From NCBI RefSeq assembly GCF_000005505.3, contig NC_016132.3, forward strand, positions 24,852,501 to 24,916,500: 64,000 bases of DNA, in the 5' to 3' direction. Under the pieces are notes generated by a model, which was given only the letters and a program-made list of their open reading frames with translations, ran no database searches and was not told where the DNA came from. A program made the position numbers and the translations under genes. The stretch comes from Brachypodium distachyon (Eukaryota > Streptophyta > Magnoliopsida > Poales > Poaceae). Positions 1 through 9,947 of this stretch are shown piece after piece; positions within the stretch are counted from its first letter, which is position 1; every line of letters begins with the position of its first letter.

Positions 1-64
1 CGTGAGGGGGCCTCATGGCTTCTAGTGCCTCACGGATCCGCGCGGACTGCCTCCGGATCCTCAT
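1..64 (-). other. possible 5' end of a gene leaving the left edge
   Basis: On the minus strand a GC-rich leader-like stretch begins near 310 with the AAACCCTAG motif common in plant 5' leaders. It is followed by an ATG at 64-62 that stays open for 21 codons to the window edge and encodes a basic N-terminus. An earlier minus-strand ATG near 100 is closed by TGA two codons later. Nothing in the short peptide is recognisable, so this is only a guess from context. Confidence 0.2.
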
Positions 65-520
65 GGACACAGGGCCTGGTCATGCCGCCATGGCCGCGGT
101 CGCCTCACAGACCTCGTCACCGTCGCCAGGGGCCGCCACGGGCGAGACCGCTGCCTAGGGATGGCCGACCGTGCCGCCGATGCAGTAAACGCTGAAGCCG
201 AACGAGTAGGAGCTGCCGCCGCCGTCGCCGTGCGGGCTTTGCTCGGCGGCTCGTGTCGACGGCGGCAAGGGAGGGTGGAGTTGCGGCGCTCTAGGGTTTC
301 AGGGGGTTGGGGTGATTTTTTTTTTACCCGAGCTAGCCCCTTTCCTTTTATTTCCACTTGTCTAGGCCGCAGCCTACCTTTTCTCTCTTCCTTGGCGAAA
401 AATACAGGTCCATCCAGCATTACTCTCTTCCAGCCGCCCTGGCCCGCTTATCATTCTCTATCTACTTTTCTTCATGGGCCGCATCTCTTTGCCATCTCCT
501 ATTCTCCTGGCCGATCACGT

Positions 521-559
521 CCCCCCCCCCCCACCCCCCCCCCACCCCCCCCCCCCCCC
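521..559 (+). repeat. poly-C tract interrupted by two A
   Basis: 39 bases, all C apart from single A residues at 533 and 544. Such tracts slip in replication and sequencing, so the exact length is uncertain. Confidence 0.9.
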
Positions 560-633
560 AGCCCAGCCCAGCCTGAGCACCCTTTGTGATGCACACGAGT
601 TTTAGAAGGAATTCCTATGTCATCTAAATATGC

Positions 634-709
634 TACTTCCTCCGACGGAAATTACTTGTCACCGATTTAATACATAATTTATGTGACAAGTAATTCCGGC
701 CAGAGAGTA
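634..709. mobile_element. short Stowaway-like MITE
   Basis: A 76-bp inverted repeat bounded by TA. The left arm, TACTTCCTCCGACGGAAAT and onward, pairs with a right arm ending CCGGCCAGAGAGTA. The CTxCCTCCG-type termini and TA ends are typical of grass Stowaway MITEs (Tc1/mariner derivatives). Confidence 0.7.
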
Positions 710-1379
710 ATTAAATTTTGCAGAGTGTCAAAACCCTAGCAAATCTTTGTGGGCGGGCGGGACATGGCTGGTGAGAGTTAGAAAACCAAAACAAGGCATA
801 TTCTGTTCCATCACTGCACCATACAGGGTCCCCATGCCATCGCTTTCGTTTGTTCGTGCAAAAAGAAATCATGGTCACCACTTATCCACCCCTGATGCTT
901 CACGGCCATCCGCCATTCGTTTGTGTATAAAAGAGAAACAACGCGACGAGCCAGTGCAAAGCATGCTGCTTCGCGCGCCCCGACAAATGCTAATACAACA
1001 CGACCTCACGACCTCTTGGGCACTTGGCCGCATTGCTTGACAGGGTAGCACTGACAGCGACGCCCGGGAATCGTCATTATCCGTTCCGGCCGTGAGGTAA
1101 AACCTCGTGTTTTTGGTGACTTGGTGAGTACGTAGCTTAGACCACTCATCCTTTATGATTGCACGGCAACCAAAATAAAACCTGCACGTACTCCCGAAGA
1201 AGAAAGAGGGTTTGGCATTGAGATGATAATCCATTCAATCTGTTTTAAACTATTTTTTTTTGGCTAACCAACTTATTTCTGTTATTATGTGTATTTTTAA
1301 TAGCAGATCATAAAATAATCTGCTATTATTTTTTTAGAAGATTTCAGAGTGCACACATCAGAGCAGATGTGAGTTTTAG

Positions 1380-1590
1380 TACTCCCTCCATTCCAAAATA
1401 TACCTCATATGAATTTGTGCACTTGTATCAAGACAGCTCTCATTTCTAATGCCTAACCACTCATATTAGATTAATAATAAATGGATGTGAGTATTATTGG
1501 CCGGTTGTGGGTACCAAGAGAAAAATGAGATGTATTATGAAATTTTCTAAAAAAAATCTATATACGTTGTATTTTGGAATGGAGGGAGTA
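1380..1590. mobile_element. Stowaway MITE
   Basis: TACTCCCTCCATTCC at the left end pairs with GGAATGGAGGGAGTA at the right end: 15-bp perfect terminal inverted repeats including the TA target. It is about 211 bp, AT-rich inside and non-coding. Confidence 0.88.
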
Positions 1591-1607
1591 CTGACTTTGA
1601 TTTATCA

Positions 1608-1821
1608 TACTCCCTCCATTTCACAAAGAATGGCACGCACGCATTTCAAGATTTGGGTTTGACCAATAATTAGACTAATAATTTAAGACTTATGTGTTAC
1701 AAAAATTATATCATTGGATTCGTATTTCCAAAACCTTTCCAATGATATAAAATTTGTAACATATAATTTACATACAATTGGTCAAAGTTTGATCTCGAAA
1801 AGCGTGGGCGCCATTCTAGTA
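1608..1821. mobile_element. Stowaway-like MITE, degenerate
   Basis: Begins TACTCCCTCCATTTC. Its right end contains the inverse of the AGAATGGC..CACGC segment seen near the left end, but the outer 10-15 bp have decayed. It lies 18 bp after the preceding MITE. Confidence 0.55.
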
Positions 1822-2215
1822 AGTGCCACTGATTAAATACAAAGTTGTATTAATAGTTTATTTTTGCTTTTTTACAAATCACCTTTATTTATATAGCCCA
1901 ATCACCGAGAGGAACGAAATTATTAATATTAAAATGGAGACTTGTCTGCCAATCCATTAAAGTCGATAATCACCATCATTGCGTGGAAGCTAACGACTGA
2001 TTGTTTGTTGTCCATTCAATTAATTTTTCTTGGCTTGTGTTCCCAAAGGGAAAAAAGAGGCGAGCTTGCAGAGGGGATAAACTCCAAGGAATATCCCTCT
2101 CAATCCCACTGTTCTTCCATGGATTCTTCCAGGTGAGAACTAAGGAAAGGAATCGCATCCCTCCCGCGCATCTCGCGTGTGTGATGCACGCAGCCTCGCC
2201 TGCGGCGCGGCGGCG

Positions 2216-2947
2216 ATGGATTTTCCGTGGCTGGACCTGCCCTTCACCTTCCTGACGCTGCTCCTCGCGACCCGGCTCGCCTACGACTACTACGGCGTCG
2301 TCGCCGCGACCTTCGCCGGCAGCTTCTCCCTCCAGATCTTCCTCTTCTACTGCTTCGCCCGCTGGTACCGCCACACCATGGACGCGCGCGCCGACCTGCA
2401 GGCCCCATCGACGTCGTCGCGGCAGCATGACGACGACGACCCGCCCGTCCTGACGCCTCTGGTGGAGACGACGGCTGCGGCAGGAGCTGGCGCGGCCGCT
2501 GCCGCGGGCGCCTTGCTTGCCAACCGGTGCCTGGCCTTCGTGTTCATGGTATTCGTCCCGCTGATCATCGTCGTCTTCGAGCGGAGCCAGGCGGACGTCG
2601 TGGCCTACGCGCTCTGCCTGGCCAACATCGTCGTCATGGTCGTCTGGCTCTCGCCGGACTCGGCGAGCAGCTCGATGTCGGCCGCCAAGTCGTTCCTGAG
2701 GCTCAGCGACGACGAGGACGACGACAGCGGCAGCGGCGGGGCCGGCGCCGAGGACGACAAGTGCTGCGTCTGCCTCGGCAGCCTGCGGGAAGAGCAGGCG
2801 CTCCGGGACCTGCCGCGGTGCGGGCACCGGTTCCACGACAAGTGCATCGGCAAGTGGCTCAAGGGGCACCCGACGTGCCCGGTGTGCCGGGCGTTCGCCG
2901 TGCCGCCGCCGGTCGGGTACGCCGACGACTCTGTTAGCCCTGTCTAG
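2216..2947 (+). CDS. four-TM RING-H2 finger protein, probable E3 ubiquitin ligase
   Basis: Intronless, 243 residues. The RING-H2 module is complete: Cys183, Cys186, Cys202, His204, His207, Cys210, Cys221 and Cys224. It should bind two zinc ions and recruit a ubiquitin-conjugating E2. N-terminal to it are four hydrophobic stretches (about 6-24, 27-46, 104-121 and 127-145), giving a multi-pass membrane anchor with the RING facing one side, and an acidic Ser/Asp linker (about 164-182). The ATG at 2216 was chosen because it opens directly on MDFPWLDLPF; upstream in-frame codons lack an ATG. It is extremely GC-rich (common in grass monoexonic genes). It differs from the ATL genes downstream, which have a single TM. 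The substrate is unknown. A long antisense frame at 1976-2869 is a GC-driven shadow. Confidence 0.85.
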   Translation: MDFPWLDLPFTFLTLLLATRLAYDYYGVVAATFAGSFSLQIFLFYCFARWYRHTMDARADLQAPSTSSRQHDDDDPPVLTPLVETTAAAGAGAAAAAGALLANRCLAFVFMVFVPLIIVVFERSQADVVAYALCLANIVVMVVWLSPDSASSSMSAAKSFLRLSDDEDDDSGSGGAGAEDDKCCVCLGSLREEQALRDLPRCGHRFHDKCIGKWLKGHPTCPVCRAFAVPPPVGYADDSVSPV

Positions 2948-5686
2948 CTTTGTTACTGTCCGGCATCCACAGTTTAACCAGAGAAAATCAAACGGTGGTA
3001 ATGGTTAATAGTTGGGGAATTTCTTGATGATGTGATTTTGTGACGAATTGTTTGTGTCTACCGGAAATGTTAGTTGTACCAAAAAAGTAGTAACCTGTAA
3101 AAAGGATTGTCCTCCAAAAAGAAAAATATAGAAATGGTTGCAACTTTTTCTCCCGCTGAAGATTGTGATAACCAAGCCTTGCTTCCTTTTTTACATGAAC
3201 TCTTCCTTGTTTAGTCCTCAAAAGACAAAGAAAATAGAATGTTGTGGATACAGCATACAGGGCGCTCCGATTTTTACATGATATCATGCAGAACATTACT
3301 CAATGCTTTGTTACTTTTTTGGGGAGAAGATCAAACTTTATTGCTCAATGAAACCAACTACATCACATGGAATAAATTAAAGAATGAAAAAACGAACAAC
3401 AGTTCTTCGACATTGTTCTCTAGCTCCACCTTTGGCATCATGAAATTTCCCTCAAAAGTTCTGTGTTGCTGCATGAGCCGCCCACTCTAAGATGTGAGAA
3501 CATAAATGTGGGTATCCTAACAATGGGACTTGTTGACCCGAGTAATCAGCGGCCTACCAAAAAACGTGAGTTTGGGCCTGCGCTGCGAGTCCCAAAGCGG
3601 AAGGAAACTTGGCAGATTTGCCATACACCTACCTATCCATCTAAGATACGAACACAATTTGTAACCTTGTCTGGCTGTCTATATAAAGACCGGTGAGTGA
3701 CTCCGGACAAGGTAAGACACATTATAACCTCTATGTTCAGATTAATACAATCAAGGTAAGACGTAGGTCTATAACTCCACACGAGGGGCCGAGTTCCAAC
3801 CTGGGGAAAAATCTCTCTTGCCGTCTCCTACCTGTGAAAGATCTCTCGCAGCACGTTCCTATCCTCGACTTGAATTACCATCCATGATGGTACCTACTTG
3901 ACAATACGTTAACAATAAGATCGCTGGATGCATTGTGACCAGGGACCACCGCTTCCAAGACATGTTAAACCACTGCATACTACAAATATTGAGTAAGAAG
4001 ACCAAGAGCATAGTAGAACCAAATGAGAGAAAGACAAACCAAACACACGTGGCACCACCACCTTCGCTGGATTGGAGCGGTCAATCCATGAGACTTCAAT
4101 TTCATGCTTCGTGTTGTCAGCATCGTCGAGACATAACCGATAAGGACACACAAAACTAACAAAAACTAACTTGAACTTCACTCTGATCCATATGTTGACC
4201 CGTGGGCTATGGTCCCCTGCTTCCCAGAGCCAGATAGGTCACGAGAGGTGAGGGAGTCGGTGGAGAACACAGGAGCAAAGGTGGGGTTCTTCTCTTTCAC
4301 ACCTATGCTTTATTACCTACTCCTGTTGCAAAGTAGTACCCAATATACACTATAACAAAACAATACGCCTTTTTATCTCTGAGCCAAGCCCATCTCCCTC
4401 TTCTCTTCTCCCCTTTCGTTTCCCCCCACCCATCTCATGGACAACCACATCTCCCTCTTCTCTTCTCCCCTTTCGTTCGGTGGGTGGTGGCATGGAAAAG
4501 CAGGTTGCGAAAGTATGTGGAATTGTCTACAACCAAAGCTGAATTGAATTTATTGCAGCAATAGAGGCAATCAAATAGCTATTGTGGTTGAAACGGCAAG
4601 TGTTGTGTTGTCAAACAAAGTACCCACCTGAGTAAGAACACATGTTTTCATTCAAGGTCAAAGCATACTGACGTTCGGTATCAATATCATTGTTTTGCAA
4701 GTTGCAATGGGTGCTGATATGTTGACAAACTTGCTAACTATAAGGAAACTCGAAATATGCCACCAACTTGCTAGCATCACTGCAGCAGGTAGTAAGACCC
4801 TCCATGATGTTGGGAGAGGGAGTTTGTTGAGACTTCTCTTCCTTCCACATGGAGGCGCGGCTATGGCCCAGCAAAGACGCCACAAGTCCAGTGCTTGTGA
4901 ACCGTTGATCTTAGTCACATTCAACGGTGAGATTGCTCACCCGTTGAAAACGGGAGAAGAGAGAAAACCTAGCCACCGAGCAATGGGTTGACAAAACAAC
5001 ATTACAACCTATTGGAAGAGAGAAAGAAGAAGAAAAGGCGATTTCAATATCTCTCTAGATTTGGTGGCCTGACATCGGTTGTCTTCAAGTTATTGATTGG
5101 AGGCTCACGTGTTTGGATATACTTCAAACTTGGTGAGCTTGTTACTTGCTTTGAGAAATTTGATCTAGTTATCTTGTTTGAGTTTTGTTCAGTGGAACAT
5201 CAGATTTGAGAGGAGATCCGAATCCAACCATTCTCATTTTCACCTAGATTACTCGTTTAACCCTTGAAATTAACATAAAACTCCACCTCCACTATAACAC
5301 TTTGTTAATTAAGACCGCATACATTTCTAGTTTGGAGTCATAGACAGCTGACAATCAGCAAAATACTTCTTTTTGTTCGTTTGAACTAGTGTGCAGGTAG
5401 TTAATTAACCAAGTCTAACCTTCTACACTATCTAAACTACAAATAAATACTAATGTCATTTTCGTGGCGGTAAACGCTCCTGATGCATGTATACCCCATC
5501 CGAAGCTACTACAAGTCAACGCCAAATTGCTGAGAGCTTCGACTAAAAATTGTCGCAGCGGAACGCTAAAAAATGCACAAACTAAGTCACTGCAGACGTA
5601 GCATCGATCTACTCATATCCCTCTTCGCATTCTCTACCTACGCTACGGGCGAATCGCTTGAAGCAGAAGCAGCTAGCATCACTGCC
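2948..5686. other. intergenic, possible LTR debris, short tandem repeat
   Basis: No gene is supported. Between about 3500 and 3910 there is a TATA-like ctatataaagac (about 3680) followed by two copies of CAAGGTAAGAC and CT-rich text. This resembles the promoter/U5 part of an LTR, but no paired end or target duplication was found. 4391-4477 carries a duplicated CT-rich segment. The remainder is AT-rich with no domain-bearing frame. Confidence 0.4.
4391..4477 (+). repeat. 30-bp CT-rich direct repeat
   Basis: A perfect 30-bp sequence beginning CATCTCCCTCTTCTCTTCTC occurs at 4391-4420 and again at 4448-4477, 57 bp apart. Confidence 0.9.
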
Positions 5687-6178
5687 ATGGCTTCTTTCGG
5701 GCCGACGAGTTTGCCAGGTTCAGAGCATCAGCACCACACAAACAAAGCGACGGTGATCTTCAGCTACACCTGCGTCGCTCTCACGAGCACGGCGCTCTTC
5801 TCCGTCCTCTTCTTCTTCTGCTACCAAGTCCGCAACCGAGCGCCGGTCGCCGCGGCCGGTGCGGGGACCGGCCCTGGCCAGGGGCCTCGCCGTCGCAGCG
5901 TGGACCTCGCCAGGCTGCCGGAGTTCGCATATACCCCGTCCGCGAGGCACAGCGCTAGAGGAGGGAGCAGCGGCGACGGCGCCCAGTGCTCCGTGTGCCT
6001 CGGCACGGTGCAGGCAAGCGAGATGGTGCGGCTGCTGCCCTTGTGCAAGCACCTGTACCACGTAGAATGCATCGATATGTGGCTGGCGTCGCATGACACT
6101 TGCCCCGTTTGCCGCTCGGAGGTTGAGCCGCCAGGGGACGGAGAGCCCGCAATGACGGCGGAGCAGCTGCCGGTGTAG
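5687..6178 (+). CDS. ATL-type RING-H2 finger protein
   Basis: Intronless, 163 residues. One transmembrane segment (about 21-45) is followed by a basic linker, the conserved ARLPEFAYTPS stretch at 75-85 (the position of the GLD-type motif in ATL proteins) and a complete RING-H2: Cys101, Cys104, Cys120, His122, His125, Cys128, Cys139, Cys142, with the Trp between the sixth and seventh ligands. This architecture is typical of ARABIDOPSIS TOXICOS EN LEVADURA (ATL) E3 ubiquitin ligases, often stress-induced. I chose the ATG at 5687 (context gccATGG, first residues MASFGPTS). An in-frame ATG at 5573 would add 38 residues with a hydrophobic stretch that could mimic a signal peptide, so the start is not certain. 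It is the least damaged single-TM member alongside the copy at 17031. Confidence 0.87.
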   Translation: MASFGPTSLPGSEHQHHTNKATVIFSYTCVALTSTALFSVLFFFCYQVRNRAPVAAAGAGTGPGQGPRRRSVDLARLPEFAYTPSARHSARGGSSGDGAQCSVCLGTVQASEMVRLLPLCKHLYHVECIDMWLASHDTCPVCRSEVEPPGDGEPAMTAEQLPV

Positions 6179-7527
6179 CGAGCTGACCGGCCGGTCGTGG
6201 TAGTGGTTCTCCGGCAAGGTGCATGCTAATTAATTTATGCTTGCTGCTTCCCAAAAAAGAAGAAGATTAGTTTTTACTTTGCAGCTTGTCAACTGTATGT
6301 TAGTTCTTCTTATCCGCTAATACAACTTGCAGTTGCAACTTGTAAATAACATTGTACACGAAAGAATTGTTTTTGAGTCCAACAGATGCTTCAAGATCAC
6401 AACTTATGTAGTACAGTACATTAATGTTATCTGCCCAAGTGTTTGCAAGTTATCGATTAATCAACAGAACACTGATATTTTTATTTCATCTGCTGGTAGT
6501 TGTTGTCAGCAGCAGCTCCATTATTCATCATCTGATTGCGTTTGAGTCACCAGATCAATCTTTTACTTCTAGAAGAGAACGTACTAGACCAACCCCCGAG
6601 ACTGTGCGAGCTACCATTTTTGAAAAATGCGTTATCATTCATTATATGAACCTTATGAAATAAGTTTACTGCCATACAATTTTAAAATAATCAACCATAC
6701 ATTCACATACACATTTGAATATTTTTTGCACTGGTAAAGATTGGGCTCTTTAAAGCCACAACCCCCACCAATCGCACACCATTGCATGCCTCAACTATCT
6801 TCCACCGTCATAAGCACCTTCCTCTTCCTCAACAAGTAGAAGCATCAGGTACTCTTGTTGTACTTGCTGTGCTTGTCTTCCTCATCGTCGTTCATCGACC
6901 TACGTGATGTCTCCATGATGCACTCCTTGGCTCCTTGCAGTGGCCTGATCTTTCGATGAGAAGAATAACTACGATTTGGGTGGGGTAGACTCTCACAACC
7001 CGACTACGTCATGCACAAGTCGATGCACCTTAACAATCTCTGAACCAACTCCCTGTAGTTATTGACTGAACCGATGGCTCCGTCAACCTAAACACGAAAA
7101 GTTAATATCCCTACTAGCAATCGAGAACAAGCAAGAATCACGATAAGGCAATATGAAATTGCAAATATAGATGAAATACAATAGTTTCAAGGAGACTAGT
7201 AAAAAGGTGGGGTTCCGATAGCGGTTCTTCCCTAGGTCGATTTGGCACTACCGTGAATCTCGAAGTTGCAACAATGGCTAATTTATCTAAACAAAACCCA
7301 ACCAGCCCAGGGGTGGTGGCTGCGAGAGTTCACATAATAGTAGTATAGATCATTACCATAAGGTATGCATGTATCGGTATGCCCACCGTAGTACCCACGC
7401 CTAATATGGAGTGGGAGGTGGAAGAAAGCTAGGATTTCTTGATCATAAGATGGGCTAGGTTGTTACATGGACTTGGGCCCATACGAAGTGAAAGTGGTAG
7501 TCCAAGCATCTCTTCTCTTCCCACAAC
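6179..7527. other. intergenic
   Basis: 3' flank of the ATL gene, then AT-rich sequence without any recognisable coding frame. The part beyond about 7200 probably belongs to the 3' internal/LTR portion of the gypsy relic next to it, but no LTR boundary could be fixed. Confidence 0.4.
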
Positions 7528-7887
7528 TTAAGTGACTGCAGCTTCTCGTATTCTCGTTGTAGTTGTTGCACCGTTTCCTTTCGTATGCGTGCCGTCATCC
7601 TCGAAGTTTGACTCACTCCAATCACTTGTGTCATGGCTTGGTCCTTCATTCGTAATCAACATAAGAGCATCTGATTTAGGCATCATCATATTCTCATTTA
7701 GATTATTCATAGCACCAAGAAACAAAAGTATCTGATAATTGAGTTGGCAGGCACGAGCTCTCGTAACTGGTCCATGTATCTCCGATTCTTGAGGTGTATG
7801 TGCTGTATTGGCTATGGTTGTATCATTGGTTAGGATGTCCTCATCACTCCATGATATTACCGACATCACGTGTTTTGTACATTTCAT
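7528..7887 (-). pseudogene. Ty3/gypsy polyprotein C-terminal fragment
   Basis: A minus-strand frame of about 119 residues contains HGPVTRARACQLNYQ followed by LLFLG and NEGPS. The G-P-(I/V)-T-R-A-R-A-x-Q-L motif marks the extreme C-terminus of many grass gypsy polyproteins, just before the polypurine tract and 3' LTR. No integrase or reverse transcriptase is left beside it, so it is a short relic. The assignment rests on this motif alone. Confidence 0.55.
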
Positions 7888-8499
7888 TATGTTGTTCGAT
7901 CTTGTAGATAACGTTATGCAATATGTACCATTTTGTGTGAAATGTGTCTGATCGTGTATGCAATATAATGTGTCTAATATGCAATGTAGTGTGTTCTATC
8001 ATTTATGTAAAGCAATTAAATTCATATTGGTGCAATGTTTTTGTACGATTTAAATTCCTGTTTTTTTTAAGGAGACTGTAAGGGAAACCATTACAGTATG
8101 AATAAGAACCAAAATTTGCACTTGTGAGGACTTCAACCCATGTGGTGGGATGTAAATCCACTCACGCAACCAAGTAACCTAGGCCCACTTCCTTAATTTC
8201 AGTTGGTTTACATAATCGCCGTTGAAGTTGGGCGAAAACAAACGTTAGCGGTGACTAGACTAATTGTTTTACTGCGGACAGCATGTCATAGAACGGGGCT
8301 GAGACCACGTAGCATGTTGAAGAGCATGGACTGGTCGGACACCTGAACTCCGATGCCGCATAGGCCATTGACGAGGACCTTGATGCGCGAGCAGTAGTCC
8401 AAGACAGAGAAATCACCCTGCTGGAGACTGCGGAACTCTTCCTCCATGTAGACGGTCTGGGTCATCATATTTTCCAGAATGAGGCTACAGGACTTCAAC

Positions 8500-9531
8500 T
8501 AGTGGCGGACCCAGGAACGAATAAAAGAGGGGGCTAACTTATGATACACTAAAATTTTTGCTAGACGATAATAAAATTATACTCTGGTTAATCAACGGAC
8601 CACACACTTCAACGTCTCTACAGCAATAAAAGATAATCTAAGGACATGAAAGTGCACTCCTTTTAGATAAATATTCCCTTCGTTCAAAATTGGTGTCATG
8701 GTTTAGTGCAAATTTGAACTAAACCATGACAAGAATTTGGGGACGGACTGAGTACCAATTAGGGAAGCAGTGGATTGAGATCGAGCACACCAAATTTTAG
8801 ATAAAAATGCTCTCCTAGCTTCATCTCTAATTTCAGGACCAAATTTTTTAATTGGCTTTCGAAGCCAGGATCACGCTCAATATCATCCAAATTAAGCTCA
8901 ACGTGTGCTCTTTTATGCTCTGCACTACAGCTACCGGAGCTAATCTTGGATAGAATCTCTCTATCTAAATTAAACATAATCTAGTTAGACCTCAAACAAC
9001 AACTACCGATGGTGGATCTTGAGTCAATCAAAAGTTCGGATTCAAGAAGAAACACAAACCTGTGACACTGGCTGCCGTGCCGTTTCGCTCGTGCTACGCC
9101 TTGGACAGTTGAGTTGAGTTGCAGACTATCGCAGACTCATTGTGCGGCCTCGTCGCGTGATGTGCAGACTGCTGCCGGGCGCCGATCGCGCTGCAGCATG
9201 CCAGCCGGCTAGCTTAGGGTTGGGGGACTTGGGGTGGTTTCGTTAATTGGAAATTTGGGGAATCGCCTGGGGCAGATGAAGAGTCGTGGGAGTAGATCGA
9301 TCAAGCGCATCGAGGGACACAATGGCGTGGTGCCTGCGCTGCTGTGGGCTGTGGTGTGTGCGGTGTGGGCCAATAAAGTGTTGGGCTGGGGAGATTGGGG
9401 TGCTATGCTGGGCTGGATAGAGGGGATAATCAATTACATGGGTTAGAAAAGTCCTATATCCTGTATACAGTACCTGGGCTAGACTCGTGCTACCCACAGC
9501 CCGGGTAGCACGGGCCGTAGGCCCGCCCCTG
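8500..9531. mobile_element. non-autonomous hAT-type element in copia gag
   Basis: Left end TAGTGGCGGACCCAGG matches the inverse of the right end, CAGGGGCGGGCCTACGG, the cAG(T/G)GGCGGaccc terminus seen in Tip100-like hAT elements. It is flanked by acttcaac (8492-8499) and gcttcaac (9532-9539), an 8-bp target duplication with one mismatch, as expected for hAT. About 1.03 kb, with no transposase. It carries its own small Stowaway-like insertion. Confidence 0.75.
8672..8754. mobile_element. 80-bp Stowaway-like MITE inside the hAT element
   Basis: Inverted repeat with TA ends. The core CATGGTTTAGT..ACTAAACCATG hairpin is flanked by CCCTTCGTTC on the left and GGACGGACTGAGTA on the right. It is the same family as the element at 21128-21212. 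Confidence 0.65.
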
Positions 9532-9947
9532 GCTTCAACCATACCACAAAGGCGGGATCGTGAGGCATGAGGACCATGTCAAGGTCTCAAGGATCTCGCT
9601 GATGGTGCTGTAGTGTCATGATAGAATGGTGAAATCGACCTCTAGCAGAGATCCTTGTGGTCTCGAGGCCGTTCTTCATGAAGACCTTGTATAAGAAGGT
9701 GCTCCACCAGCCGTTGTTCGTGCTCCACCAGCCGTAGTTGGAGCACTTGAGGTCGAGGATGACCGGGACGTGCTCCGTGATGCATATGGGCCAAAGAGAG
9801 GCAGCCGTCACCTTGGAAGGTCCCGCATCATGGACGACGAGCGTTGAGGCGAAAGCAGAGTCAAGACACCTGGCTACAGTGGGGAGATGTGTCATAGGCA
9901 TGCCCAATGAGAAGTCAGGGCCAGTGCCGATGCCCAAGGTGGCGGCG

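Larger units (their letters stand above)
65..2215. other. intergenic, three Stowaway-type MITEs and a poly-C tract
   Basis: No convincing gene is seen here. The stretch holds a C-rich homopolymer (521-559), three Stowaway-like inverted-repeat elements (listed separately) and AT-rich spacer. Open frames on both strands are short, start at non-ATG codons or are rich in low-complexity residues, and none shows a domain. Confidence 0.6.

Noticed and set aside
161..589. 142-residue plus-strand frame at the left edge
   Set aside because: Ends in a proline run made by the poly-C tract and shows no domain; composition is explained by GC skew.
1976..2869. 297-residue minus-strand frame
   Set aside because: Antisense shadow of the GC-rich RING-H2 gene; low-complexity Arg/Glu/Val composition.
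9234..9446. 70-residue frame inside the hAT element
   Set aside because: No transposase motif; the Gly/Trp-rich text is non-coding element sequence.
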